Positions 51,380-60,401 of a stretch of DNA of 64,000 bases are shown in pieces. This DNA comes from Paraburkholderia elongata (GTDB taxonomy: Bacteria > Pseudomonadota > Gammaproteobacteria > Burkholderiales > Burkholderiaceae): the NCBI RefSeq assembly GCF_013177735.1, contig NZ_WOEZ01000032.1:62001-126000 (forward strand). Direction: 5' to 3'. Numbering within the stretch: the first letter of the stretch is position 1; every line of letters begins with the position of its first letter. The position numbers and the translations under genes are program-made. The notes beneath the pieces are model-generated. The model saw only the letters and a list, made by a program, of their open reading frames with translations. It was not told where the DNA came from and did not search any database.

Positions 51380-52312
51380 ATGCCCCAAACACACAACCCT
51401 GCTCCCTTGCGCGGCGTGTTCCCCGTCGCACCGACCATCTTCGACGAGGCCGGCCGTCTCGACCTGGAAGGCCAGAAACGCTGCATCGATTTCATGATCG
51501 ACGCGGGTTCCAACGGCCTGTGCATTCTGGCGAACTTCTCCGAGCAGTTCGCGCTGTCCGACGACGAGCGCAACACGCTGATGCACCTGGTGCTCGAACA
51601 CGTCGCCGGCCGCGTGCCGGTGATCGTCACGACCACGCATTTCAGCTCGCGCCTGTGCGCTGAACGCAGCCGCAGCGCGCAGGCTGCAGGCGCCGCGATG
51701 GTGATGATCATGCCGCCCTATCACGGCGCAACGATCCGCATTGGCGAGCGCGGCATCCATGAGTTCTATCGCACGGTGTCCGATGCAATCGGGATTCCGA
51801 TCATGATCCAGGACGCGCCGGTCAGCGGCACGGCCTTGTCCGCGCCGTTTCTCGCGCGCATGGCGCGTGAACTGCAGAACGTGTCGTACTTCAAGATCGA
51901 AGTGCCGCAGGCGGCGAACAAGCTGCGCGAGCTGATCGAACTGGGCGGCGACGCCGTCGTGGGTCCATGGGATGGAGAAGAAGCGATCACGCTGATGGCC
52001 GATCTCGATGCGGGCGCAACCGGTTCGATGACCGGCGGCGGCTACGCGGACGGCATCCGCTTGATCTTCGACGCCTATGCGGCCGGCGACACCGAAGCGG
52101 CCGCCGCCCACTATCAGGAATGGCTGCCGCTCATCAACTACGAGAACCGCCAGGGCGGCCTCGCGTCGTGCAAGGCTTTGATGAAAGAAGGCGGGGTGAT
52201 TCGATCGGACGCGGTGCGCCATCCGTTGCCGCCGATGCATCCGGCCACGCGCGCGGGCTTGCTGAAAGTCGCGCGGCGGCTCGATCCGTTGGTGTTGCGG
52301 TGGGGCGTTTGA
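51380..52312 (+). CDS. 2-keto-3-deoxy-L-arabonate dehydratase-like DHDPS-family enzyme
   Basis: 310 residues from the ATG at 51380. A DapA-type TIM barrel: GVFPVAPTIFDEAGRLDLEG, FMIDAGSNGLCILANFSEQF, MPPYHGATIR and VSYFKIEVPQAANKLREL, whose Lys would form the Schiff base. GPWDGEEAITLMADLDAGAT and the C-terminal RRLDPLVLRWGV closely match what I recall of Azospirillum L-2-keto-3-deoxyarabonate dehydratase. That enzyme makes alpha-ketoglutarate semialdehyde in non-phosphorylative arabinose breakdown. Other arabinose genes are not adjacent. A pyrroline-hydroxy-carboxylate deaminase is a weaker alternative. Confidence 0.7.
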   Translation: MPQTHNPAPLRGVFPVAPTIFDEAGRLDLEGQKRCIDFMIDAGSNGLCILANFSEQFALSDDERNTLMHLVLEHVAGRVPVIVTTTHFSSRLCAERSRSAQAAGAAMVMIMPPYHGATIRIGERGIHEFYRTVSDAIGIPIMIQDAPVSGTALSAPFLARMARELQNVSYFKIEVPQAANKLRELIELGGDAVVGPWDGEEAITLMADLDAGATGSMTGGGYADGIRLIFDAYAAGDTEAAAAHYQEWLPLINYENRQGGLASCKALMKEGGVIRSDAVRHPLPPMHPATRAGLLKVARRLDPLVLRWGV

Positions 52313-52460
52313 GTTCGACCGGCCGCTTATCAGATGAGACGAGGCTGGCAAGGCCGGCATTCGCTACGCGTGGATACCGGCCTTCTGTTTAACCGCCCCG
52401 AAGTGCAAGCATTGTCAGATGGCTGGACGTGAGCGCAACATTCCCGCTACCCTTAAGCCT

Positions 52461-53762
52461 ATGCAAAGCTTTTATGAAGCCACTGTCGCCCGCTCTCCCG
52501 GGCACTCGTCCGCTTACGCGCCGCTAACTGGCCGGCGCAGCGTCAACGTCTGCATCATTGGCGGCGGCCTCGCGGGTTTGTCCACGGCCTTGGGACTCGC
52601 CGAACGGGGCGTCGCCGACGTCGCCGTGCTCGAAGCCGAGCAGGTGGGCTTCGGCGCCTCCGGCCGCAACGGCGGCTTCGTGTTCGGCGGCTACAGCCTC
52701 GATTGCGCGGATCTGCTGAAAACCCTCGGGCCGGCCCGCGCGCGCGAACTCTATGCGCTGACCACCGACGCCGTCGATCTGATGAGGAAGCGTATCCAGC
52801 GCTACCGCATCGATTGCGATGTAACCGACGCCGGCGTGATCCTCGCCAACTGGTTCGACGAACCGGCAAGGCTCGACACGCAGCGGCGCTTGATGCGAGA
52901 TTCGTTCGGTGTCGAATGGGAACCCGTGGCGGCCGCGGCGCTCGCTTCACAATTGAAGACGAGCCGTTATCACGGCGGCCTGTTCGAGCGCAACGCGTTC
53001 CACTTTCATCCGCTGAAATATGTGCTCGGCGTCGCTGGCGCCGCGGCCAACGCGGGCGTGCAGATTCATGAGAAGTCGCCCGTCGTGCGCCTGCAGCCTG
53101 AAGGCTCCGGTTTCGTGGTGCATACGCCGCACGGCGCGCTCGAGGCACACCACGTGGTGATGGCCGGCGGCGGCTATGCGCACAACGTCTATGCGCGGGT
53201 CGAGCGCGCGGTGCTGCCGATCGCCACCTACGTGATGGCCACCGAACCGCTCGGCGCACGCCTGAAAGACGCGATGGACACCCGCGCCGCGGTCTACGAC
53301 ACCCGCTTCGCCTTCGACTATTACCGCCCGCTGCCCGACACGCGCATCCTGTGGGGCGGCCGCATCTCGGTGCGCGACCGCGCCCCCGATATCATCGCGC
53401 GGTTATTGCGGCGTGATCTGCTGAAGGTCTATCCGCAACTGCACGACGTGCGTATCGAGTACGCCTGGGGCGGCCTGATGAGCTACGCGCGGCACAAGAT
53501 GCCGCAAATCGGCCGCAGCACGGACGGCGTCTGGTACGCGGTCGGCTTCGGCGGCCACGGCATGGCGCCGACCACCGTCTCCGGCGAATTGCTGGCGGCG
53601 GCCATCTCCGGCGAACGGCCGGTGCCCGACGCGTTCGCGGCCTTCGGCCTGACGCCCACCTATGGCGCGCTCGGTCTCGCAGCCGCGCAACTCACCTACA
53701 CCGCCATGCAGACACGCGATGCACTGGCCGCCCGGCGCACCTCGACCCGGTCGACGCCGTGA
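52461..53762 (+). CDS. FAD-dependent amine/amino-acid oxidoreductase (DAO, PuuB/OrdL-like)
   Basis: 433 residues from the ATG at 52461; an ATG 14 codons upstream is also possible and neither has a clear ribosome-binding site. SVNVCIIGGGLAGLSTALGLAERG is the FAD-binding Rossmann motif and VGFGASGRNGGFVFGGYS the DAO signature. The late YAVGFGGHGMAPTTVSGELLA contacts the flavin. The overall match is to gamma-glutamylputrescine oxidase and similar enzymes. It follows the DHDPS-type gene by about 150 bp in the same direction, so its function there is unclear. Confidence 0.82.
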   Translation: MQSFYEATVARSPGHSSAYAPLTGRRSVNVCIIGGGLAGLSTALGLAERGVADVAVLEAEQVGFGASGRNGGFVFGGYSLDCADLLKTLGPARARELYALTTDAVDLMRKRIQRYRIDCDVTDAGVILANWFDEPARLDTQRRLMRDSFGVEWEPVAAAALASQLKTSRYHGGLFERNAFHFHPLKYVLGVAGAAANAGVQIHEKSPVVRLQPEGSGFVVHTPHGALEAHHVVMAGGGYAHNVYARVERAVLPIATYVMATEPLGARLKDAMDTRAAVYDTRFAFDYYRPLPDTRILWGGRISVRDRAPDIIARLLRRDLLKVYPQLHDVRIEYAWGGLMSYARHKMPQIGRSTDGVWYAVGFGGHGMAPTTVSGELLAAAISGERPVPDAFAAFGLTPTYGALGLAAAQLTYTAMQTRDALAARRTSTRSTP

Positions 53763-53880
53763 CTCTATTCAGTACGCAGTTCGATACGCGATTCAATACG
53801 CGGCCGCTTATGCCCAAGACCCGCTCCAGAGGCCAGTTTCGCCATGCTAGAATGCGCCGTCACTGCCGCTCGAATACACA

Positions 53881-54576
53881 ATGAAAAAGGGAAGCAAGGC
53901 CGCCGAGCCTGATACCAACGGCATCGCGTCCGGCGCCCCGCGTGCCGACGCCCGACGCAAGTACGATCCCGAACAGACGAAGCGCAACATTCTCGACGTC
54001 GCGACCCAGGAGTTCTCCGCGATGGGGTTGACCGGTGCGCGCGTCGACGCGATCGCGGAGCGCACGAACACCACCAAGCGCATGCTGTACTACTACTTCG
54101 GCAGCAAGGAAGGGTTGTACCAGGCCGTGCTGGAAAAAGTGTACGGCGACATTCGCGCGCTCGAACAGGATCTGCACGTCAGCGAACTCGATCCGGTCGA
54201 GGGCATGCGCGCGCTGGTCGAGTTCACGTTCGACTATCACGACCGCCAGCGCGACTTCGTACGCCTCGTGACGATTGAGAACATTCACGGCGCGAAGTAC
54301 GTCGAGCAGGTGAAGAGCTTCAAAGGCCGCAACGTCACCGTCATTCATACGATCGAAGATCTGCTCTCGCGCGGCATCGCGGCGGGACTGTTCCGCAGCG
54401 ACGTCGACGCGATCGACCTGCACCTGATGATCAGCTCGCTGTGCTTTCACCGCGTCGGCAATCGCCATACCTTCGGTACGGCGTTCGGCCGCGATCCGTC
54501 GCACCCGCGCCTGCGTGCGCGTCATCGTGCAATGATCGTCGACGCCGTGCTGCGTTTCGTGCGCAAGGAAGACTGA
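53881..54576 (+). CDS. TetR-family transcriptional regulator
   Basis: 231 residues. After a basic 27-residue N-terminal tail, the TetR helix-turn-helix is clear: TKRNILDVATQEFSAMGLTG, ARVDAIAERTNTTKRMLYYY and FGSKEGLYQAVLEKVY. The C-terminal ligand domain includes a FDYHDRQRDFVRLVTIENIHG segment. It is convergent with the MFS gene of the quinate/shikimate cluster across a strong terminator, and is the nearest candidate regulator for that cluster. Confidence 0.86.
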   Translation: MKKGSKAAEPDTNGIASGAPRADARRKYDPEQTKRNILDVATQEFSAMGLTGARVDAIAERTNTTKRMLYYYFGSKEGLYQAVLEKVYGDIRALEQDLHVSELDPVEGMRALVEFTFDYHDRQRDFVRLVTIENIHGAKYVEQVKSFKGRNVTVIHTIEDLLSRGIAAGLFRSDVDAIDLHLMISSLCFHRVGNRHTFGTAFGRDPSHPRLRARHRAMIVDAVLRFVRKED

Positions 54577-54594
54577 AGCACATCTGAAACGAAA

Positions 54595-54627
54595 GAAGGG
54601 GGACGCGGCCTCGCCACGTCCCCCTTC
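54595..54627. terminator. Bidirectional terminator between tetR and MFS genes
   Basis: GAAGGGGGACG and CGTCCCCCTTC form a perfect 11-bp stem with an 11-nt loop between the two convergent genes. It is 18 bp after the tetR stop. Confidence 0.75.
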
Positions 54628-54676
54628 TCTATTCCATCAGGCTATTCGATCGCGCTATTCCATCAAGCCGTGCGGC

Positions 54677-56056
54677 TCAATCCACCAGCACGATCCGCTT
54701 GATATCGCCGACGATAAAGATGTACGACAGCGCGCCGATCAACGCGATCGCGCCGATGAACACCAGCGCACCGACAAACGAGCCGGTTGCCGCGACAATG
54801 AAACCCACCACCAGCGGCGTCACGATGCCGGCAAGATTGGCGGCGAAGTTGAAGATGCCGCCTGTCACGCCGAGCAGGCCATCGGGCGCAATATCCGACA
54901 CCAGCGTCCAGCCCAGCGCCGCCATCCCCTGCGCGAAAAACGCCACCGACAGAATCACGATCACCACCACGTTGCTCTCGACATAGTTGGCGAGAATGAT
55001 CGTCGACGCGAGCAGCAGGCCGGCGATGATCGGCAGCTTGCGCGCCACGTTCGGCGACTTGCCGCGCCGCAGCAGCCAATCGGAGAAGACGCCGCCGAAC
55101 ATCACGCCGATCGACGCGGCAATGAACGGCATGATCGCGAAGAAGCCGATCTTCAGCCATGCCATATGGCGTTCGGTGGCGAGATACGTGGGGAACCAGG
55201 TGAGGAAGAACACCAGCGTCGAGTTACCGGCGAACTGGCCGAGGCAGATGCCGGTCAACTGACGATGCTTGAGCAGACGTCCGATAGTGCGCCATTCGAA
55301 GCCGCTCTTTCCGGCTGCAGCCGCTGCCGCCGGTGCGCCGGAAAGACCGGTGTCCTTCTTCCGGTGCGTCAGACCGCCGCCTGCTTCGATATAGTCGAGC
55401 TCCGCCTGATTGGCGGACGGATGATCTTGCGGCTCGCGATAGAACATCCACCAGATCACGCCGAACACGAGGCCCACGCCGCCCACCGCGTAGAACAGCG
55501 AACGCCAGCCGAACGCGCCCATCAGCATGAACAGGAACGGGCTGAAAAACGCGAGGCCGATATATTCGCCGACCGTGTAGGTGCCGGTCGCCATCGCGCG
55601 TTCGCTCTGCGGAAACCATGTGGCAACCACGCGGCTATTGGTCGGAAAGCACGGCGCTTCCGACACGCCGAGGCCGAGCCGGAACACGAACAATGCGCCG
55701 ATGCCATGCACGAGCCCTTGCGCCAGCGTGCACAGCGACCAGAACGTCATCGACAGGAAATACGTGAGCTTGCTGCCGAAGCGGTCGAGAAAGAGGCCGC
55801 CCGGAATCTGCGAGGCCACGTAGCTCCACGAGAACACGGAGAACAGCAGCCCCATGAGCGCGGCGTTGATGCCGAGCTCCTTGGTCAGTTGCGGCGCCGC
55901 GATGCCGAGCACCGTGCGGTCCAGATAGTTGATCATCGTGCCGACCGCTAGCAGCGAGAGAATCTGGTAACGGGCTTTCGAGCGGCGCGCGGTGCTTGCC
56001 GTGGCAGCCGTTTCGCGTGTCGCGTCGGCGGGCGTGGATTGAATCGGTTGTGGCAT
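54677..56056 (-). CDS. MFS transporter, anion:cation symporter family (probable quinate/shikimate uptake)
   Basis: 459 residues with 12 predicted helices. MINYLDRTVLGIAAPQLTKEL is the usual ACS-family helix 1, and IPGGLFLDRFGSKLTYFLSM the motif-A loop. A 40-residue cytoplasmic Ala/Gly/Lys-rich loop lies between helices 6 and 7. The family carries organic anions such as hexuronates, phthalate and aromatic acids. It is the third gene of the aroQ-aroE-MFS operon, so quinate, shikimate or dehydroshikimate is the likely cargo. Confidence 0.83.
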   Translation of the reverse strand: MPQPIQSTPADATRETAATASTARRSKARYQILSLLAVGTMINYLDRTVLGIAAPQLTKELGINAALMGLLFSVFSWSYVASQIPGGLFLDRFGSKLTYFLSMTFWSLCTLAQGLVHGIGALFVFRLGLGVSEAPCFPTNSRVVATWFPQSERAMATGTYTVGEYIGLAFFSPFLFMLMGAFGWRSLFYAVGGVGLVFGVIWWMFYREPQDHPSANQAELDYIEAGGGLTHRKKDTGLSGAPAAAAAAGKSGFEWRTIGRLLKHRQLTGICLGQFAGNSTLVFFLTWFPTYLATERHMAWLKIGFFAIMPFIAASIGVMFGGVFSDWLLRRGKSPNVARKLPIIAGLLLASTIILANYVESNVVVIVILSVAFFAQGMAALGWTLVSDIAPDGLLGVTGGIFNFAANLAGIVTPLVVGFIVAATGSFVGALVFIGAIALIGALSYIFIVGDIKRIVLVD

Positions 56057-56102
56057 ATCGTTTCTGTCTCCTCGGTCGGGTTACGTACCGGATGTGTATG
56101 GC

Positions 56103-57014
56103 TTATGCACTACTGCTGCTGGCCTGACGTTGCAACAAGGACTGGAAATGCGTGTAAACGCGCTCGGCGTCGGGTTCCAGGCCCGTGAAGATCCGCATCG
56201 CGTCGACCGCCTGATACACCGCCATGCCGCCGCCGCTCAGCGTGCGGCAGCCGAGCGCTTCGGCGGCCTGCAACAGCGCGGTGCGGATCGGGAAATAGAC
56301 GATGTCCGCTACCCACAAATCGCGGTGCAGCAATTCGACCGGCAACGGCAAGCCCGGCAATTTCGCCATGCCGGTGGGTGTTGCGTGAATCAGGCCGTTA
56401 GCGGCGGCGAGCGATTCGGCCAGCGAGCTGCCCGCACTGACGGTGGATGCGGGGAAACGCTTCTGCAATTCCACGGCGAGCGATGCGGCGCGCGCGGCGT
56501 CCACGTCGAATAGGGTGAGCGTTTGCGCGCCCATTGTCAGCGCAGCATGCGCGACCGCTGCGCCCGCGCCGCCCGCGCCCAGTTGCACGACGCGTTCCAG
56601 CGAAACATCCGGCAAGCCGCGTTGAAACGCGCGGGCGAAACCCGACCAATCGGTGTTGTGGCCGATCCGTTTGCCGTCCTTGAACAGAACCGTGTTGACC
56701 GCGCCGAGTGCGCGCGCGTCGTCGGAGAGTTCGTCGAGCAGCGGAATCACGGCCTGCTTGCACGGGTACGTAATGTTCAGTCCGTTGTAGCCCATGCGTT
56801 CAGCGGCGACGAGCAAATCGGAGAGCGCTGTGACGTCCAGCTTCAACGCGTCCAGATCGATGCGCCGATACACGTAATGCAGGCCAAGCTTGCTGCCTTC
56901 TTCCTCGTGCATCGCGGGGGTGAGCGATCCGCCGATGCCCGAACCGATCAGACCGACGAGAAACGATTGCGGGCTCGCTTGAGCGTTCGCTTGTGTGTTC
57001 GCTTGTGTGTTCAT
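56103..57014 (-). CDS. Shikimate/quinate dehydrogenase (AroE-like, catabolic type)
   Basis: 303 residues. It carries [20 protein letters not shown], where canonical AroE has [21 protein letters not shown] with the catalytic Lys; [16 protein letters not shown] with the catalytic Asp; and a [20 protein letters not shown] nucleotide-binding loop. The LTPAMHE form marks the AroE-like group used for quinate or shikimate breakdown in Pseudomonas and Burkholderia rather than biosynthesis. It overlaps the aroQ stop by 4 bp and is followed by the MFS gene. Confidence 0.86.
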   Translation of the reverse strand: MNTQANTQANAQASPQSFLVGLIGSGIGGSLTPAMHEEEGSKLGLHYVYRRIDLDALKLDVTALSDLLVAAERMGYNGLNITYPCKQAVIPLLDELSDDARALGAVNTVLFKDGKRIGHNTDWSGFARAFQRGLPDVSLERVVQLGAGGAGAAVAHAALTMGAQTLTLFDVDAARAASLAVELQKRFPASTVSAGSSLAESLAAANGLIHATPTGMAKLPGLPLPVELLHRDLWVADIVYFPIRTALLQAAEALGCRTLSGGGMAVYQAVDAMRIFTGLEPDAERVYTHFQSLLQRQASSSSA

Positions 57015-57466
57015 TTAGCCGCCCTATTCTTAAGGATGACCGCCATCCGCTCCAGAGCGAGCACATAACCCTGCGTACCGCAGCCGATGATGATCGCCTC
57101 GGCCACCGCCGACACGTACGAGTGATGCCGGAACGCTTCGCGGCGATGCACGTTTGAAATATGCACCTCGATGACGGGTTTTTCGATCGCAGTGAGCGCG
57201 TCGGCAATCGCCACCGAGGTATGCGTGTAAGCCGCCGGATTGATCACGATGCCGTCGACCTTGGTGCGTGCCGCATGCAGCCAGTCGATGAGTTGGTGTT
57301 CTGCATTCGACTGACAGAAGTCGATCGACAGATCCAGCCGCTCGCCCGCGTCACGGCAAAGTTGCGCGACGTCGTCGAGTGTTTCCGAGCCATAAATGGC
57401 CGGCTCACGCGTGCCGAGCAGGTTGAGATTCGGTCCGTTGAGGACCAGCACTGATGCAAAACTCAT
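57011..57466 (-). CDS. aroQ: Type II 3-dehydroquinate dehydratase
   Basis: 151 residues from the ATG at 57466 with AGGAG 8 nt upstream; the longer open frame is not needed. [21 protein letters not shown] is the type II hallmark with its catalytic Tyr. [37 protein letters not shown] and [17 protein letters not shown] supply the remaining active-site residues. It interconverts dehydroquinate and dehydroshikimate. Its place in a catabolic operon suggests a role in quinate use. It is the first gene of the minus-strand operon and divergent from quiC. Confidence 0.92.
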   Translation of the reverse strand: MSFASVLVLNGPNLNLLGTREPAIYGSETLDDVAQLCRDAGERLDLSIDFCQSNAEHQLIDWLHAARTKVDGIVINPAAYTHTSVAIADALTAIEKPVIEVHISNVHRREAFRHHSYVSAVAEAIIIGCGTQGYVLALERMAVILKNRAAK

Positions 57467-57571
57467 GACGACCACTCCTGCAAAAGTAAGGCATAAAGCG
57501 GACCACGGCACGCGCCGCGGCTCTACAACATGAGCGCAGTGTGCGCGCATTGGCCGCAATCGTCATTCGGG

Positions 57572-57611
57572 GTTTATACGAATTTGTACCATCTAGTTAG
57601 TTTGTATAAAC
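57572..57611. promoter_or_regulatory. Inverted repeat operator candidate in aroQ/quiC divergon
   Basis: GTTTATAC (57572-57579) and GTATAAAC (57604-57611) are perfect 8-bp arms separated by 24 bp. It lies 105 bp upstream of aroQ and 176 bp upstream of quiC, and could be bound by the TetR-family protein encoded at 53881. Confidence 0.5.
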
Positions 57612-57659
57612 TGTCGAAAAATTGCGTTATTGCGGGTGCTTCCGGCCTGCGCCCAGTTG

Positions 57660-57671
57660 GTTACAGGTAAC
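57660..57671. promoter_or_regulatory. Second palindrome in aroQ/quiC divergon
   Basis: GTTACAGGTAAC is a 12-bp palindrome (GTTAC-AG-GTAAC) whose flanks AGTT and AGCT extend the dyad imperfectly. It is 116 bp upstream of quiC. Confidence 0.4.
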
Positions 57672-57786
57672 TAGCTAGACCATTTTTCGCATTGCAACAT
57701 GGTGGACCGCAAGCCATGCGAACGCGGCACAGCAACCGCATGGCACCGTCCCAACAGCCGTTTCATTGTTTTTGCAGGAGCCGTTC

Positions 57787-59670
57787 ATGCAACGTTCGAT
57801 TGCCACCGTGTCGATCAGCGGGACCCTCGTCGAAAAGCTGACCGCAATCCAGGCGGCGGGCTTTGAAGGCGTCGAGATCTTCGAGAACGATCTGCTGTAT
57901 TTCGACGGCTCGCCCGCCGATGTGCGGCGCATCGCCGGGGATCTCGGGCTGAAGATCATGCTGTTCCAGCCGTTCCGCGATTTCGACGGGGTGAGCCCGG
58001 AGCGCCTCGAGCGCAATCTGGATCGGGCGAAGCGCAAGTTCGACGTAATGCACGAACTGGGTACGGATCGGATTCTGGTGTGCAGCAACGTCTCGCCCGA
58101 CACCATCGGCGACGATTCGCTGATGACCGACCAGCTGGGCGCGCTGGCCCGTGCGGCCGAAGCAGCCGGCGTGATCGCCGGTTATGAGGCGCTCGCGTGG
58201 GGCAAGCATGTGAAGACCTACCGCCATGCCTGGAAGCTCGTCAACGCGGTGAATCACCCGAATCTCGGGCTCGTGCTCGACAGCTTTCATACGCTGTCGC
58301 TCAACGATACGGTGGACGCGATTGCCGATATTCCGGGCGACCGCATCGCCTTCGTGCAAATCGCCGATGCGCCGAAGCTCGCCATGGATGTGCTCGAATG
58401 GAGCCGCCACTACCGCTGCTTTCCCGGTCAGGGCGATTTCGATCTGGCCGGCTTCACCGCGCAGGTCGTGAAAACCGGCTACGCAGGGCCGCTTTCGCTC
58501 GAAATTTTCAACGACGGTTTTCGCGCCGCACCGACCGCCATCACCGCGGCGGACGGCCATCGCTCGCTGCTGTTCCTCGAGGAACAGACTCGCGCGCTGC
58601 TTGAATCCACCCGGCAGCCGGTCGGCGAGCTCTATCAGTCGCCCGCCGCGCCTGCGCACGTCGGCTACCAGTTTCTCGAGTTCGCGGTCGATCACACCAC
58701 CCGCGCTCATCTCGTCGACTGGCTCGGCAAGTTGCGCTTTCGCCAGGCCGGCCAGCATCGTTCGAAAGATGTGACGTTATTTCAGCACGGCGCGGCGTCG
58801 ATCGTGCTGAACGCCGAACCGGATTCGTTCGCCAACGCCTTCTTCCAGCAGCATGGTTTGTCGCTGTGCGCATCGGCGTTTCGAGTGGACGACGCCAATC
58901 AGGCGTTCGAGCGCGCCGCCGGGTTCGGCTACGCGCCGTTCTCCGGCCAGATCGGGCCGAACGAACGCGTGCTGCCCGCCGTGCAGGCGCCCGACGGCAG
59001 CCTGAACTATTTCGTCGACGAGACGCCGGACCAGCCCACCCTGTTCGAGGCCGATTTCGTGCTCACGGACGTCAACGGTCCGACTGAAGTGGGGCCGCTC
59101 GCGCGCATCGACCACGTCTGCCTGTCCGTGCCGGCGCCTTCACTGGATACGTGGGTGTTGTTTCTGCGGACCGCGTTCGGCTTCCAGGCCGAGCCAAGCG
59201 TGCTGGTGCCCGACCCGTACGGGCTGGTGCGCAGCCGCGCGCTGCGCAGTCGTGACGGTTCGGTGCGCATCGCACTGAACGCGTCGGTGGACCATCACAC
59301 GGCGGTGGCCGAGGCATTGCACACCTACCACGGCTCGGGCCTGAATCACGTCGCGTTGAGCACCGGCGACATTTTCAGCGCGATTCCCGAATTCGTCGCC
59401 GACGGTTTGCCGGTTCTGCGCATCCCGCGCAATTACTACGACGATCTCGCCGCCCGCTATGCGCTGCCGGACGAGACGCTCGAGGCGATGCGCGCACACA
59501 ACATCCTGTACGACCGGGACGAGCGCGGTGGCGAGTTCTTCCACGCTTACACCGAACAACTGGATCAGCGCTTTTTCCTGGAAATTGTCGAACGGCGCGG
59601 CGGCTACGACGGCTATGGCGCAGCCAATGCGGCTGTGCGGCTCGCGGCGCAGGCTCAGCGCCGTAAATAG
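57787..59670 (+). CDS. quiC: 3-dehydroshikimate dehydratase, two-domain QuiC/QsuB type
   Basis: 627 residues from the ATG at 57787, with AGGAG 6 nt upstream. The N-terminal half is a xylose-isomerase-like TIM barrel (SISGTLVEKLTAIQAAGFEG, AGYEALAWGKHVKTYRHAWK, LGLVLDSFHTLSL, YAGPLSLEIFNDGF) that supplies the metal site. The C-terminal half is a VOC/4-hydroxyphenylpyruvate-dioxygenase-like fold (about 290-620). This fusion turns dehydroshikimate into protocatechuate. It is divergent from aroQ-aroE-MFS and completes the quinate/shikimate to protocatechuate route. Confidence 0.9.
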   Translation: MQRSIATVSISGTLVEKLTAIQAAGFEGVEIFENDLLYFDGSPADVRRIAGDLGLKIMLFQPFRDFDGVSPERLERNLDRAKRKFDVMHELGTDRILVCSNVSPDTIGDDSLMTDQLGALARAAEAAGVIAGYEALAWGKHVKTYRHAWKLVNAVNHPNLGLVLDSFHTLSLNDTVDAIADIPGDRIAFVQIADAPKLAMDVLEWSRHYRCFPGQGDFDLAGFTAQVVKTGYAGPLSLEIFNDGFRAAPTAITAADGHRSLLFLEEQTRALLESTRQPVGELYQSPAAPAHVGYQFLEFAVDHTTRAHLVDWLGKLRFRQAGQHRSKDVTLFQHGAASIVLNAEPDSFANAFFQQHGLSLCASAFRVDDANQAFERAAGFGYAPFSGQIGPNERVLPAVQAPDGSLNYFVDETPDQPTLFEADFVLTDVNGPTEVGPLARIDHVCLSVPAPSLDTWVLFLRTAFGFQAEPSVLVPDPYGLVRSRALRSRDGSVRIALNASVDHHTAVAEALHTYHGSGLNHVALSTGDIFSAIPEFVADGLPVLRIPRNYYDDLAARYALPDETLEAMRAHNILYDRDERGGEFFHAYTEQLDQRFFLEIVERRGGYDGYGAANAAVRLAAQAQRRK

Positions 59671-59692
59671 GCGTTCGGCTGACAACGCAGGC

Positions 59693-59734
59693 GGGCTGTG
59701 GGCTGTGGGCTGTGGGCTGTGGGCTGTGGGCTGT
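59693..59734. repeat. Heptanucleotide tandem repeat (GGGCTGT)6
   Basis: Six perfect copies of GGGCTGT begin 23 bp after the quiC stop and end 175 bp before the lipoprotein start. It is noncoding in both directions as far as I can see. Short G-rich arrays like this can change length by slippage. Confidence 0.9.
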
Positions 59735-59908
59735 GGTTTGCAGCCTACCGTCTGCGAATTCAGGCGGATCGGGCACAGCCCGTGCTTCATCGGCTTAGCG
59801 GACGCCGCACCGATATAATGGCGGTTGATCCGCGGCCCGGTGCCGCGCGCACTCTGCCCCATGCGGGCGCCGCGCGAACCGTCGGCCGAATGAAACGCCA
59901 GGAGAGAT

Positions 59909-60241
59909 ATGAAGAAGTTTGCCGTAGTCCTGTCAGTTCCCCTGCTTCTCAGCGCTTGCGCGTACTTCCAGAAGAACCCGGATGCCGGCGAGCCCGTCAC
60001 GGACACCACCACGCAGCGCTCGGTCAACGATGTAGTCGCCTGCCTGACACAAGTGGCGACCAGCCACAACGCCGCGTTCAAATCGACCGAAATCCCGCAA
60101 GGCCAGATGCTCGACTTCGGCGATTCGAATATCGTCAAGGTGCGCAGCGACAACGGCGCGACCACCTACCGCTTCTACGCGGGCAAACGCCACGTGAGCA
60201 ATCTGTGGATTGAATCAGCGAGCAAAACTTGCGCGCCGTAA
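59909..60241 (+). CDS. Small hypothetical lipoprotein
   Basis: 110 residues with an AGGAGA ribosome-binding site. The signal sequence KKFAVVLSVPLLLSAC ends in an LSAC lipobox, so the mature protein would be lipidated at Cys17. The rest (VNDVVACLTQVATSHNAAFK, GDSNIVKVRSDNGATTYRFY) is a small globular domain with one later Cys pair (45 and 108). I do not recognise its function. It is a single-gene unit after the heptamer repeat. Confidence 0.78.
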   Translation: MKKFAVVLSVPLLLSACAYFQKNPDAGEPVTDTTTQRSVNDVVACLTQVATSHNAAFKSTEIPQGQMLDFGDSNIVKVRSDNGATTYRFYAGKRHVSNLWIESASKTCAP

Positions 60242-60329
60242 GGTAAGCAAAGGTAATAATCGGCCAAGTGTAACGATCGGTAACTTGTTCCGGCGCAATC
60301 ATAGTGTCACGGTGTTACATCACAATGGT

Positions 60330-60350
60330 GTCTTAAGAATCGTTTAAGAC
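60330..60350. promoter_or_regulatory. Inverted repeat upstream of small winged-helix-like gene
   Basis: GTCTTAA-N7-TTAAGAC is a perfect dyad 52 bp before the ATG at 60402. It may be an operator for autoregulation, or a weak terminator of the lipoprotein message. Confidence 0.4.
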
Positions 60351-60401
60351 TTCATCCGCATGATCCACCCGACAGACACTATCCCGCACAAGGTGCGCTC
60401 C

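Larger units (their letters stand above)
57467..57786. other. Divergent promoter region of the quinate/shikimate cluster
   Basis: 320 bp without a gene. It holds two dyads (57572-57611 and 57660-57671) that are good candidates for regulator binding between aroQ and quiC. Confidence 0.6.
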
